Shown here: positions 44,601 through 51,614 of the stretch, piece by piece
Layout: each line of letters begins with the position of its first letter
How positions within the stretch are numbered: the first letter of the stretch is position 1
NCBI RefSeq assembly: GCF_001715195.1
Contig: NZ_MDWE01000012.1
Coordinates: forward strand, 62,001 to 126,000
Origin: Rhodohalobacter halophilus
GTDB taxonomy: Bacteria > Bacteroidota > Rhodothermia > Balneolales > Balneolaceae
Length of the DNA: 64,000 nucleotides
Reading direction: 5' to 3'
Translations under genes and position numbers: made by a program
The notes under the pieces: model-generated
The model's database searches: none
What the model was told of the DNA's origin: nothing
Seen by the model: only the letters and a program-made list of their open reading frames with translations

Positions 44601-45330
44601 TAATACTGATCGTTGTGTTTTGAAAGTCAGATACTTCCAATTTGCCATTACGGGCTTTGTCTATGATCTTAGCATAAGCGTAGAGAAATTCCTTGAAGTT
44701 CATCGTATCCACGCCTTTTATGTTGGGTACAACAAGGTTGCGGGATCCGTCCCGGCTTTCAAGGTCAACCGCAATCCCCAGGTTAACCTGCCCCGGTTTT
44801 ACTTTATAGTGTGTTCCTTCTTGTTGTGTATAAAAAGAGTTGATATTTGGAAACTCTTTCAGTGCGCGAATCACTGCCCATGCAATAAAGTGAGTGAACG
44901 ACGCCTTCGGTTCACCCCGCTTTAGCAGGTGGGTGTTGACAATAGAACGATCTTCGGTGAGCATTTTTACCGGAAGAACACGCAGTGAAGTGGCCGTAGG
45001 CACCTCAATGCTTTCGTCCATGTTATCTACAATTTTGGAGGCAACACCTTTAATTTTTTCAAGCTCGGCACCTTCAGGAATAGATGGAGTATCATCTTTC
45101 TGATCCGTTTTCGCTTTTTTAGCAGGGGCCGGCTTGCTCTCTTTCTGTTTCCTCTCTGATGGTGCAGGCTGTTTGGTTTGCTGATCAGGAGCCGGTATTT
45201 CATTTCCGTCAATCTGGTCAAAATATTTTCGCCAATGATTGGGTACGGATTCCGGGTTGGTTTGATACTGTTCGTATAGCTCTTCAACAAGAGCAGAATT
45301 TGGGCCGAATACAGATTCAAGTGATTTCAA
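41680..45330 (-). CDS. kgd: Fused 2-oxoglutarate dehydrogenase E2-catalytic/E1 enzyme (KGD/OdhA type)
   Basis: A 1216-residue fusion. Residues 1-40 are the E1 N-terminal segment (FGPNSALVEELY), 45-90 a Pro/Lys/Gln-rich linker, about 100-330 a succinyltransferase (E2) catalytic domain with DHRIIQGAESG (H302), and about 350-1216 the thiamine-diphosphate E1 (HRGRLNILVN, GDAAFAGQG, NNQIGFTT). There is no lipoyl or E3-binding domain. This is the architecture of actinobacterial KGD/OdhA, where the lipoyl domain is borrowed from another complex. Role: oxidative decarboxylation of 2-oxoglutarate in the TCA cycle. Confidence 0.92.
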   Translation of the reverse strand: MKSLESVFGPNSALVEELYEQYQTNPESVPNHWRKYFDQIDGNEIPAPDQQTKQPAPSERKQKESKPAPAKKAKTDQKDDTPSIPEGAELEKIKGVASKIVDNMDESIEVPTATSLRVLPVKMLTEDRSIVNTHLLKRGEPKASFTHFIAWAVIRALKEFPNINSFYTQQEGTHYKVKPGQVNLGIAVDLESRDGSRNLVVPNIKGVDTMNFKEFLYAYAKIIDKARNGKLEVSDFQNTTISITNPGTIGTVSSVPRLMQGQGAIIATGAINYPAEFQSMAQDVLNQLGVSKVMTVTCTYDHRIIQGAESGMFLQKVHSLLNGEEDFYDNIFRDLEIPYQPLPYGEDKYEGQLSGKANTLEQDRRAIAVWRLMNMYRMRGHVLADLDPLGSGPGQSPELDLEYYGLTLWDLDREFFCDGLGGKKTAKLRDIIQLLRSTYCGKIGAEYKHLLNLDERRFLRESMESTTNSPNLSKEEKEDILHKLNQAMAFEQFLHKKYIGHKRFSLEGADTLIPMMHFLMEKAGEKDIEKFFLGMAHRGRLNILVNIMNKPYRKVFADFEGNIDPDSIQGSGDVKYHLGSKGAYETKSGKSIELELLPNPSHLEAVNPVVEGATRASQDHFDGEGNAKKKIVPILMHGDAAFAGQGVVAETLNMSQLRAYETGGTIHVIINNQIGFTTLPEDARSTEYASDLAKMILAPIFHVNGDDPEAAVHVMNLALEYRQKFGKDVVIDLICYRKHGHNEGDEPAFTQPGMYKEIENHDPVRDIYVKELLRKGEFSEEEIQAIFDEFDELLNKAFEDAKSSPALEVTDKMLDRSEELQKERDEFPDTTYSVEELKEIAVKLNTVPKNFDANPKLLRQLAKRADAAQKNDKKIDWGFAEALAFGSLLKSGRTIRLVGQDVERGTFSHRHVVLHGTETAQRFIPLNNLSEDQGPFYPYNSLLSEFAALGFEFGYSAAKLDALVIWEAQFGDFVNGAQIIIDQFISSSEAKWGQNSALVMTLPHGYEGQGPEHSSARLERFLQLCAEDNMQIANFTTPTQYFHALRKQTLQEKKKPLIIMSPKSLLRHPLAVSNVEELANGKFMPFIGDQEVEDPKAIDRIVICSGKVYYDLYKEREERGLGNVAITRLEQLYPFPDKDIENYLNEMKHVKDIVWCQEEPKNMGAWSYAAPRFMEVLKKGQNLSYVGRQASASPAAGQKKIHEAEQNNLVDQALSV

Positions 45331-45417
45331 AACGACGTATGGGTCTTTAATTGAATTGGGTTAAATGTATGGTAGATTGCAGTCTCACAATCCTCAATAG
45401 ATAAAATTTTTTTTTGT

Positions 45418-45440
45418 TTCGTTTGGTTCAGCCAAACGAA
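45418..45440. repeat. Perfect inverted repeat upstream of kgd
   Basis: TTCGTTTGG (45418-45426) and CCAAACGAA (45432-45440) around TTCAG, 88 bases before the kgd start codon. On the kgd transcript strand it is followed by an A-run rather than a U-run, so it is not a terminator. An operator or a leader hairpin are the options. Confidence 0.6.
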
Positions 45441-45453
45441 GCTGGGGCTCGTC

Positions 45454-45505
45454 TGTTTTACCATAATCTAATGTTCGAATGTTTTACCATAATCTAATGT
45501 TCGAA
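45454..45505. repeat. 26-bp perfect tandem repeat
   Basis: TGTTTTACCATAATCTAATG plus TTCGAA occurs twice head to tail (45454-45479 and 45480-45505) without mismatch. Either recently duplicated or maintained as a double binding site. Confidence 0.85.
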
Positions 45506-45691
45506 ACAATCCTGTTGAACATTAAAGGATTAACAAGTCAGTAAATTAACCATTTAACTATTAAAATACGATGAATATCACATACTTTTAATAGCATTTG
45601 AAGTTCTGAAATCTGAGTTCATCAAAGGCTTTTCATTCATTATATTCAAACCGATAAGTTTAATTAGTTTCATTTGATTTAAAAGGAGTTT

Positions 45692-47485
45692 ATGAGCGGT
45701 AAAAGCAGTGAAAAAACAGGGGCGGAGAATATTACATGGGATCTTTCCGATCTTTATAAATCTCCCGACGACCCAAAGCTGAACAGTGATAAAAAGAGTA
45801 TTCTCCGGGAGGCTGAGAAGTTTGCAGGAAAATATCATGGTCGAGTCTCATCACTTTCTGCCTCTGATTTTGCCGAAGCTTTGAGAGCATACGAGAAGCT
45901 GATCCAAAAGGCAGGAAAAATCGGTTCGTACTCCCACTTGATCTGGTCAACCAACACTGAGGATGCCGCTCTGGGTAAATTGTTACAAGAGGCAAATGAG
46001 CTGGGTTCAGAGCTTAGTCAAAAGCTGGTCTTTTTTGATGTGGAGTGGATGAAAGTGGATGATGACCGCGCAGAAGAGTTGATCAACTCTGAAGAGCTGT
46101 CAGGGTGGAAGCACTACCTGACCGTATCCCGGCTCTATAAGGATCACACACTATCGGAGGATGCCGAACAGGTGATGAGCGCCAAATCGGTAACCGGCCG
46201 CTCTGCCTGGAATCGATACTTCGATGAAACTCTGGGTGCGGCACGGTTTGAACTGGACGGTGAAGAGATGACCGAGCAACAGGTATTGAGCAAACTGCAC
46301 AGCCCGGACCGTGATCTTCGCAGGAGAGCTCACGCATCATTGACCCAAACATTTAAAAAACTTTCCAGAACGCTCACCTTTATTTTCAATACCCTGCTGG
46401 CTGATAAGCACACAAATGATAAACTCCGCGGGTATGAAAGCTGGATAACTTCCAGGAACCTATCTAACCAAACAGACAGTGAAACGGTGGAGGCACTGAT
46501 TTCTGCCGTAACCGGCCGTTACGAATTGGTGCAGCGTTTCTACAAGTTAAAGCGCCAGTTGCTGGATGTAGATGAGCTGTTTGATTATGACAGATATGCT
46601 CCGATCGCAAAAAACCGGGAGACAGTAAAGTGGAAAGAAGCACAGGCAATGGTGCTTGAAGCCTACGGTGATTTTCACCCACAGATGAAATCGATTGCTG
46701 CAGAATTTTTCGACAAAAAGTGGATTGATGCGGCCATACGACCCGGAAAGCGGGGAGGTGCCTATTCGGCAAGCACGGTAACCAGTGTTCACCCTTATGT
46801 ATTTATGAATTTTGACGGACAGCTGCGGGATGTCCAGACATTGGCGCACGAGTTGGGGCACGGAGTGCATCAGTATTTATCACGAAAGCAGGGTGAGCTT
46901 CAGTCATCTACTCCGCTTACAACCGCAGAGACGGCATCTGTTTTTGGCGAGATGCTCGTTTTTAACAAACTGATGGAAAAGATAGATGATCCGAGGGAAA
47001 AGTTGGCGCTTTTGATCAGCAAGATTGATGATACGATTGCCACTGTTTTTCGTCAGATCTCCATGAATCGATTTGAAGACCGAATTCATACAGAACGTCG
47101 AGAAAAAGGTGAATTGACAACGGAACAATTTTCAAAACACTGGTATGAAACCCAGCGCGATCTATACGGTGATTCTATAACCATTACAGATGAATACCGG
47201 CTCTGGTGGTGCTATATACCGCACTTCTTACACACACCGGGGTATGTGTATGCTTACGCATTTGGAGAGTTGTTGGTGCTCGCTCTCTATGACTCATATC
47301 GTAATCAAAAGAATGGTTTTGCCGATAAGTACATCGAACTGCTGGAGGCCGGCGGGTCGGACTGGCCGCACGAAATTGTTGCCAAATTGGATATTGATAT
47401 TCGGGATGCTGAGTTTTGGAATCGCGGACTTGATCTATTTGAATCTATGATTGAACAGGCGGAAGAACTTGCAGGTACTCTTTAA
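45692..47485 (+). CDS. pepF: Oligoendopeptidase F (M3 metallopeptidase)
   Basis: A 597-residue M3B peptidase with the zinc site H386ELGH390 followed by VHQYLSRKQG and the third ligand region ETASVFGEML. WDLSDLY near the start is the family opening. Cytoplasmic; it hydrolyses peptides of about 7-17 residues during protein turnover. Preceded by a strong AAGGAG. Confidence 0.94.
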   Translation: MSGKSSEKTGAENITWDLSDLYKSPDDPKLNSDKKSILREAEKFAGKYHGRVSSLSASDFAEALRAYEKLIQKAGKIGSYSHLIWSTNTEDAALGKLLQEANELGSELSQKLVFFDVEWMKVDDDRAEELINSEELSGWKHYLTVSRLYKDHTLSEDAEQVMSAKSVTGRSAWNRYFDETLGAARFELDGEEMTEQQVLSKLHSPDRDLRRRAHASLTQTFKKLSRTLTFIFNTLLADKHTNDKLRGYESWITSRNLSNQTDSETVEALISAVTGRYELVQRFYKLKRQLLDVDELFDYDRYAPIAKNRETVKWKEAQAMVLEAYGDFHPQMKSIAAEFFDKKWIDAAIRPGKRGGAYSASTVTSVHPYVFMNFDGQLRDVQTLAHELGHGVHQYLSRKQGELQSSTPLTTAETASVFGEMLVFNKLMEKIDDPREKLALLISKIDDTIATVFRQISMNRFEDRIHTERREKGELTTEQFSKHWYETQRDLYGDSITITDEYRLWWCYIPHFLHTPGYVYAYAFGELLVLALYDSYRNQKNGFADKYIELLEAGGSDWPHEIVAKLDIDIRDAEFWNRGLDLFESMIEQAEELAGTL

Positions 47486-47502
47486 AATCACCCCTACACC
47501 TT

Positions 47503-48966
47503 ATGGATAAAAAACGTGAAGAAAAGGCGCTATTCGAGTTTAAGCACGCAGTGGACGACATTGTGCAGCTACTCCGGAAATCAACTGAGGCAGATACGGT
47601 TTACATGTATTGGGTAAACCGAACCCGCGGGCAGTTTGTGCTGGAAACCAACTCCACAATATTGCCAAACGTGATGTTCAAAGACCGCATCAACTTTGAC
47701 GAGTTTTTCCTGAATGGTTTTAAAGAGGTTGAACAGGTGATGCAGCTTAAAGTGGATGAAGATCTTGAAGCCGTAGAATTGAGTCACTATCACGATTTTG
47801 TTCCTGTTCGTTTTTTAACTCTTGTGCCATTTATAAATAATGGAGAGACGGTTGCCATAACGGTAATAGAGACAGAATTTCAGATCAATCTGACGGATTA
47901 TGATGATGTGATCTCATCGTACCGGAATGCATTGGTAAACTTATTGAATACCTACCTTGAGCTCACAGATCTTTATGACAAGCAGAAGGAGTGGATTAAA
48001 TATGACCTCGGGCTGGACAAGATCAATCCCAAAATGCATAAAGCGGAAATTTTAGAACGAACCGCCCTCGAAATGCAAAAACTTGTGCCAAATGGCGGTG
48101 TTACGGTTGTTGCACGGGGCATGGAATGCTGGAGCAGTGTTTACCGAACGGTTAACTCTCCTGACCATCCGGCTTTGGGGCTGATGGTTGAGGAAAAGAG
48201 CATTGCCTATGATGCTTTACAGAAGGGGAGCGACCAATTTGTCATCCATTTCAATCAGAATCCTAAACGGATTTGCAGTGCAGAGTATAAAACAGATGGC
48301 GCAACGTATGCCATTCCTATTTTGATTAACGATCGCCGACATGCTGTTGTGCTTACCTACCATCACAACCCGTTGGTATTTAAAGATTCAGTGAAACATA
48401 AGCTGAAGAACCTTGTTCGGGTTGCGTCTCTGAATATTCAAATCAACCAGGGCAGAGTGGATGTGGATCAGGATCTGTTAACCAGCGAATACGGAAGCTT
48501 TATTCCTGAACTGTGGGAGCGAAGCCTGAACGTTCAAATTAGGCGATCGGGTATAACGGACGAACGTGCATGGTTCGGGTTTGTGTCGATCAACAATTTG
48601 CAGGAGATTCGTTCCAGGCTCCGCCTTGAAGATCTTAAACGACTTCAGAAATCTGTAGTTAACTTGCTCAATCCCGCCCGATATGGACAGAAAGGCCTGA
48701 TTGGGTTTAATACCGATTACATCTATGCCGTTCTATTATCTGGGAGTGATCCTGAAAGTGAAGCCAAGTGGAAAAATTCCGTGCAGGAACAGCTTAAGGA
48801 TCCCGTTGAACTGTTGGGCGGACAAAAAGTGCACCTCTCCATGACATTCGGAATGACGGAAGTGGACGTATCTGTGGGGGATGTTTATGAGCATATCAAG
48901 CGAGCAAAAAAAGTGCTTTCCGACTCAATGAAAGATCAACAGTCGAGATCTGCCAGTAATTTTTAA
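47503..48966 (+). CDS. GAF-like protein with degenerate GGDEF-like C-terminal domain
   Basis: A 487-residue soluble protein. Residues about 1-155 and 170-330 look like two GAF-type sensor modules. About 355-475 resemble a diguanylate cyclase fold in outline: FGFVSINNL strand, a helix, then LSMTFGMTEV and a final EHIKRAKKVLSDS helix as in GGDEF domains. No GGDEF signature is present, so cyclase activity is not expected; it may bind a ligand or partner. It lies 17 bases after pepF and 18 before deoB, suggesting cotranscription. Assignment rests on pattern only. Confidence 0.55.
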   Translation: MDKKREEKALFEFKHAVDDIVQLLRKSTEADTVYMYWVNRTRGQFVLETNSTILPNVMFKDRINFDEFFLNGFKEVEQVMQLKVDEDLEAVELSHYHDFVPVRFLTLVPFINNGETVAITVIETEFQINLTDYDDVISSYRNALVNLLNTYLELTDLYDKQKEWIKYDLGLDKINPKMHKAEILERTALEMQKLVPNGGVTVVARGMECWSSVYRTVNSPDHPALGLMVEEKSIAYDALQKGSDQFVIHFNQNPKRICSAEYKTDGATYAIPILINDRRHAVVLTYHHNPLVFKDSVKHKLKNLVRVASLNIQINQGRVDVDQDLLTSEYGSFIPELWERSLNVQIRRSGITDERAWFGFVSINNLQEIRSRLRLEDLKRLQKSVVNLLNPARYGQKGLIGFNTDYIYAVLLSGSDPESEAKWKNSVQEQLKDPVELLGGQKVHLSMTFGMTEVDVSVGDVYEHIKRAKKVLSDSMKDQQSRSASNF

Positions 48967-48984
48967 ATCAATCGGATATTCAGA

Positions 48985-50148
48985 ATGCCAAGATTTTTTA
49001 CGATCGTCATTGACGGACTCGGAATTGGAGCTCAGGAAGACGCAGCCGACTACGGCGATGAAAATGCCAACACACTGAGGCATGTGTGTGAACAGACAGG
49101 GTGCCGGCTTCCAAATTTTGAAAGGTTGGGACTTGGCAACATAGAGCCACTGGGAACTGTAGAGGAGTGTCAGCAGCCGATTGCAGATTTCGGAAAAATG
49201 AGAGAAGTATCAGCGGGAAAAGATTCTACAACCGGTCATTGGGAAATTGCGGGAATTCACCTTGAAAAACCGTTCCCCACATATCCCAATGGATTTCCGG
49301 AAGAAGTGATTGACGCCTTTTGTAAAAAAACAGGAACAGAGGGTGCTTTGGCAAATGTACCATACTCCGGAACGGATGTGATCCGTGATTTTGGAGAGAA
49401 ACACCTGAAAACCGGTAACCCCATAGTCTATACTTCGGCAGACAGCGTTTTCCAGGTGGCATGCCATGTAGATGTGGTTCCACTCGAGACACTTTATGAC
49501 TGGTGTGAATTTGCCCGTAATGAAGTGATGGTCGGAGAGCATAGTGTTGGCCGGGTGATTGCACGCCCTTTTCATGGCGAAACAGGTAAGTTTGAACGAT
49601 TGTCAGATGATCGGCATGATTTTTCTTTATCACCTCCAATACCAAACCTGCTATCTCTGCTTAAAGAAAATGAGGTTAAAACCTATTCTATTGGAAAGAT
49701 CATCGATCTGTTTGCTGAAGAGGGATTTGATCAATTTCGCAGAACAAAAAGCAATGCCGAGGGTTTATCGCAAACCCTTAGTCTGATGAGTGCCAACATA
49801 GACAATAGTTTTGTGTTCGTAAACCTGATCGATACAGATCAGAAATATGGCCACCGGCAAGATCCGGATGGTTTTGGGCAAGCGCTTGAGGAGATCGATC
49901 GGGCGGTTCCGGCTCTGCTCAATAAACTGAATGAGGGAGATGTGTTAATATTTTTGGGCGATCATGGTAATGACCCAACCGATGAAAGTACCGACCATAC
50001 TCGCGAGTTTGTGCCGCTGATTGTTGTCAGAGGCGGTAAAGAGTCAGGACAGAGTTTAGGAATTCGGAAGACTTTTTCGGATGTATCAGCTTCAGCGCTC
50101 GAATTTTTTGAGATTGATAATAATCTGCCCGGTAACTCATTTCTTTGA
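48985..50148 (+). CDS. deoB: Phosphopentomutase
   Basis: A 387-residue alkaline-phosphatase-superfamily enzyme. FTIVIDGLGIGAQ with metal-binding Asp, the phospho-acceptor Thr region GKDSTTGHWE, NLIDTDQKYGHRQD and LGDHGNDPT with metal ligands are as in DeoB. It interconverts (deoxy)ribose 1- and 5-phosphates in nucleoside salvage. No other deo genes adjoin. Confidence 0.93.
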   Translation: MPRFFTIVIDGLGIGAQEDAADYGDENANTLRHVCEQTGCRLPNFERLGLGNIEPLGTVEECQQPIADFGKMREVSAGKDSTTGHWEIAGIHLEKPFPTYPNGFPEEVIDAFCKKTGTEGALANVPYSGTDVIRDFGEKHLKTGNPIVYTSADSVFQVACHVDVVPLETLYDWCEFARNEVMVGEHSVGRVIARPFHGETGKFERLSDDRHDFSLSPPIPNLLSLLKENEVKTYSIGKIIDLFAEEGFDQFRRTKSNAEGLSQTLSLMSANIDNSFVFVNLIDTDQKYGHRQDPDGFGQALEEIDRAVPALLNKLNEGDVLIFLGDHGNDPTDESTDHTREFVPLIVVRGGKESGQSLGIRKTFSDVSASALEFFEIDNNLPGNSFL

Positions 50149-50283
50149 TCCGTGAGATTTGTTATTACCTCGGATGCATTCCATTCGATACATAATTCAG
50201 TCCATTATATCACATTGCAGGAGGGAGGTTTTCAGGAGGGAATGTGATCTTTTTGGTGTGGAGGCTGATTTGATGAAATTCAT

Positions 50284-50312
50284 TTCAAAAAAAGTGATTT
50301 TGTTTGTATCTT
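50284..50312 (+). promoter_or_regulatory. Promoter of the primary sigma factor gene
   Basis: TTCAAA (50284-50289), 17-base spacer, TATCTT (50307-50312), giving a leader of about 100 bases before the GTG start. Confidence 0.45.
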
Positions 50313-50418
50313 AAACAGTTCGAGTTTCGGCTGAAATAAAACATTCTTCAAACCCGCTCGTTTACTAGTCAGATCACACAGGCGCAAGCACAATTTTTTA
50401 ATCAAATCTTCTTAAAAC

Positions 50419-51273
50419 GTGGCAAAAAGTTCAGGAATTTCTACCCGCGAATCTGAATCTTTAGATCGATACCTTCACGAAATTGGAAAAGAGAAACTCA
50501 TTACCCCGGATGATGAAGTCCGTTTGGCAAAAGAGATTCAAAAAGGATCGCAGAGAGCCCTCGAGGAGCTGACCAAGGCGAACCTTCGTTTTGTTGTATC
50601 GGTTGCCAAACAGTATCAAAACCAGGGATTGTCGCTGGGTGATTTGATTAACGAGGGGAACCTCGGCCTGATCAAAGCAGCTAAACGGTTTGATGAAACT
50701 CGTGGATTTAAGTTTATCTCTTACGCCGTATGGTGGATTCGTCAATCTATTCTTCAGGCACTTGCCGAACAGAGCCGAATTGTTCGACTGCCGCTGAACC
50801 GAGTAGGTGCACTCAACAAAATTGGTAAAGAGCTTTCCAAACTGGAACAGGAGTATGAGCGTGTTCCTTCTGCTGCTGAGCTGGCTGAAAGTTTGGACAT
50901 GACGGTATCTGAAGTAGCGGATACACTCAAAATTTCCGGTCGCCATCTCTCGATGGACGCTCCGTTTGCTCAGGGTGAAGATAACCGATTACTTGACGTT
51001 CTCGAAAACGAAGAGATTCCAAATCCTGATAACGACCTGATGGGCGAATCGCTCAAGGTTGAAATTGAACGGGCACTATCCAAACTAACCAAACGAGAAG
51101 CGGAAGTTATCCGACTCTACTTTGGAATCGGGCGCGAGCATTCGCTCACGCTTGAAGAGATCGGCGAGCGATTTGACCTTACTCGAGAGCGTGTGCGTCA
51201 AATTAAAGAGAAGGCGCTTCGTAAACTGCGACACCATAACAGAAGCGCTGCGCTCAGAGCTTATTTGGGGTAA
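50419..51273 (+). CDS. rpoD: RNA polymerase primary sigma factor (RpoD/SigA type)
   Basis: A 284-residue sigma-70 factor starting at GTG. Region 1.2 ([20 protein letters not shown]), 2 ([34 protein letters not shown] with [15 protein letters not shown]), 3 and 4 ([29 protein letters not shown]) are intact. Region 1.1 is absent, as in Bacteroidota primary sigma factors, which recognise TAnnTTTG. It should be the housekeeping factor. Confidence 0.95.
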   Translation: MAKSSGISTRESESLDRYLHEIGKEKLITPDDEVRLAKEIQKGSQRALEELTKANLRFVVSVAKQYQNQGLSLGDLINEGNLGLIKAAKRFDETRGFKFISYAVWWIRQSILQALAEQSRIVRLPLNRVGALNKIGKELSKLEQEYERVPSAAELAESLDMTVSEVADTLKISGRHLSMDAPFAQGEDNRLLDVLENEEIPNPDNDLMGESLKVEIERALSKLTKREAEVIRLYFGIGREHSLTLEEIGERFDLTRERVRQIKEKALRKLRHHNRSAALRAYLG

Positions 51274-51556
51274 TGACAACGTTCTCGTCTGGAGCTCCGC
51301 TCCGAAGACGACCGGCAGCAGCTTTGCAGCATGATCTCTTGGCTCAATCTTGGCGGGTGTTTGTAGATAATATTTAAACCCACTCGCCACTATTCTGTTT
51401 TTCATTTAAGCCATTCTCACTATTCGGCGATGATTTTTTGCTCATTTCCATTCGCTACGCATGTGCTGTACCGATGGGACAGGGGAATTAGAATGACGAA
51501 TATCGATTGATGAATAATTGTCAATCCCTGAATTAGCTTGACCGTTGAAGCCTGTA
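51274..51556. other. Non-coding stretch after the sigma-factor gene
   Basis: No gene or convincing terminator seen. Together with the palindrome that follows, it makes a 341-base gap before the sensor kinase. Confidence 0.5.
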
Positions 51557-51588
51557 ACCTGCTTCACATGAACATGTGATTTGCAGGT
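51557..51588. promoter_or_regulatory. 32-bp nested palindrome before the sensor kinase
   Basis: Outer arms ACCTGC (51557-51562) and GCAGGT (51583-51588); inner arms TCACATG (51564-51570) and CATGTGA (51573-51579) around AA. It ends 26 bases before the kinase start codon. Either an operator for a dimeric regulator (autoregulation by the NarL-type protein encoded next is possible) or a stable leader hairpin controlling translation. Confidence 0.6.
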
Positions 51589-51614
51589 AAGCTCGAAGTT
51601 GTTAGCTTTCCTGA

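Larger units (their letters stand above)
45331..45691. promoter_or_regulatory. Divergent region, kgd and pepF
   Basis: 361 bases. Near kgd lies a perfect inverted repeat (45418-45440), then a perfect 26-bp tandem duplication (45454-45505). Near pepF, TAAGTTTA (45655-45662) is a candidate -7 element and AAGGAG (45683-45688) a good ribosome binding site for the ATG at 45692. No gene is supported in between. Confidence 0.45.

Noticed and set aside
41680-45330. E2-E1 fusion as an assembly artefact
   Set aside because: One uninterrupted frame with a coherent KGD-type domain order and linker.
45454-45505. CRISPR-like repeat
   Set aside because: Two copies directly adjacent with no spacer and no cas genes.
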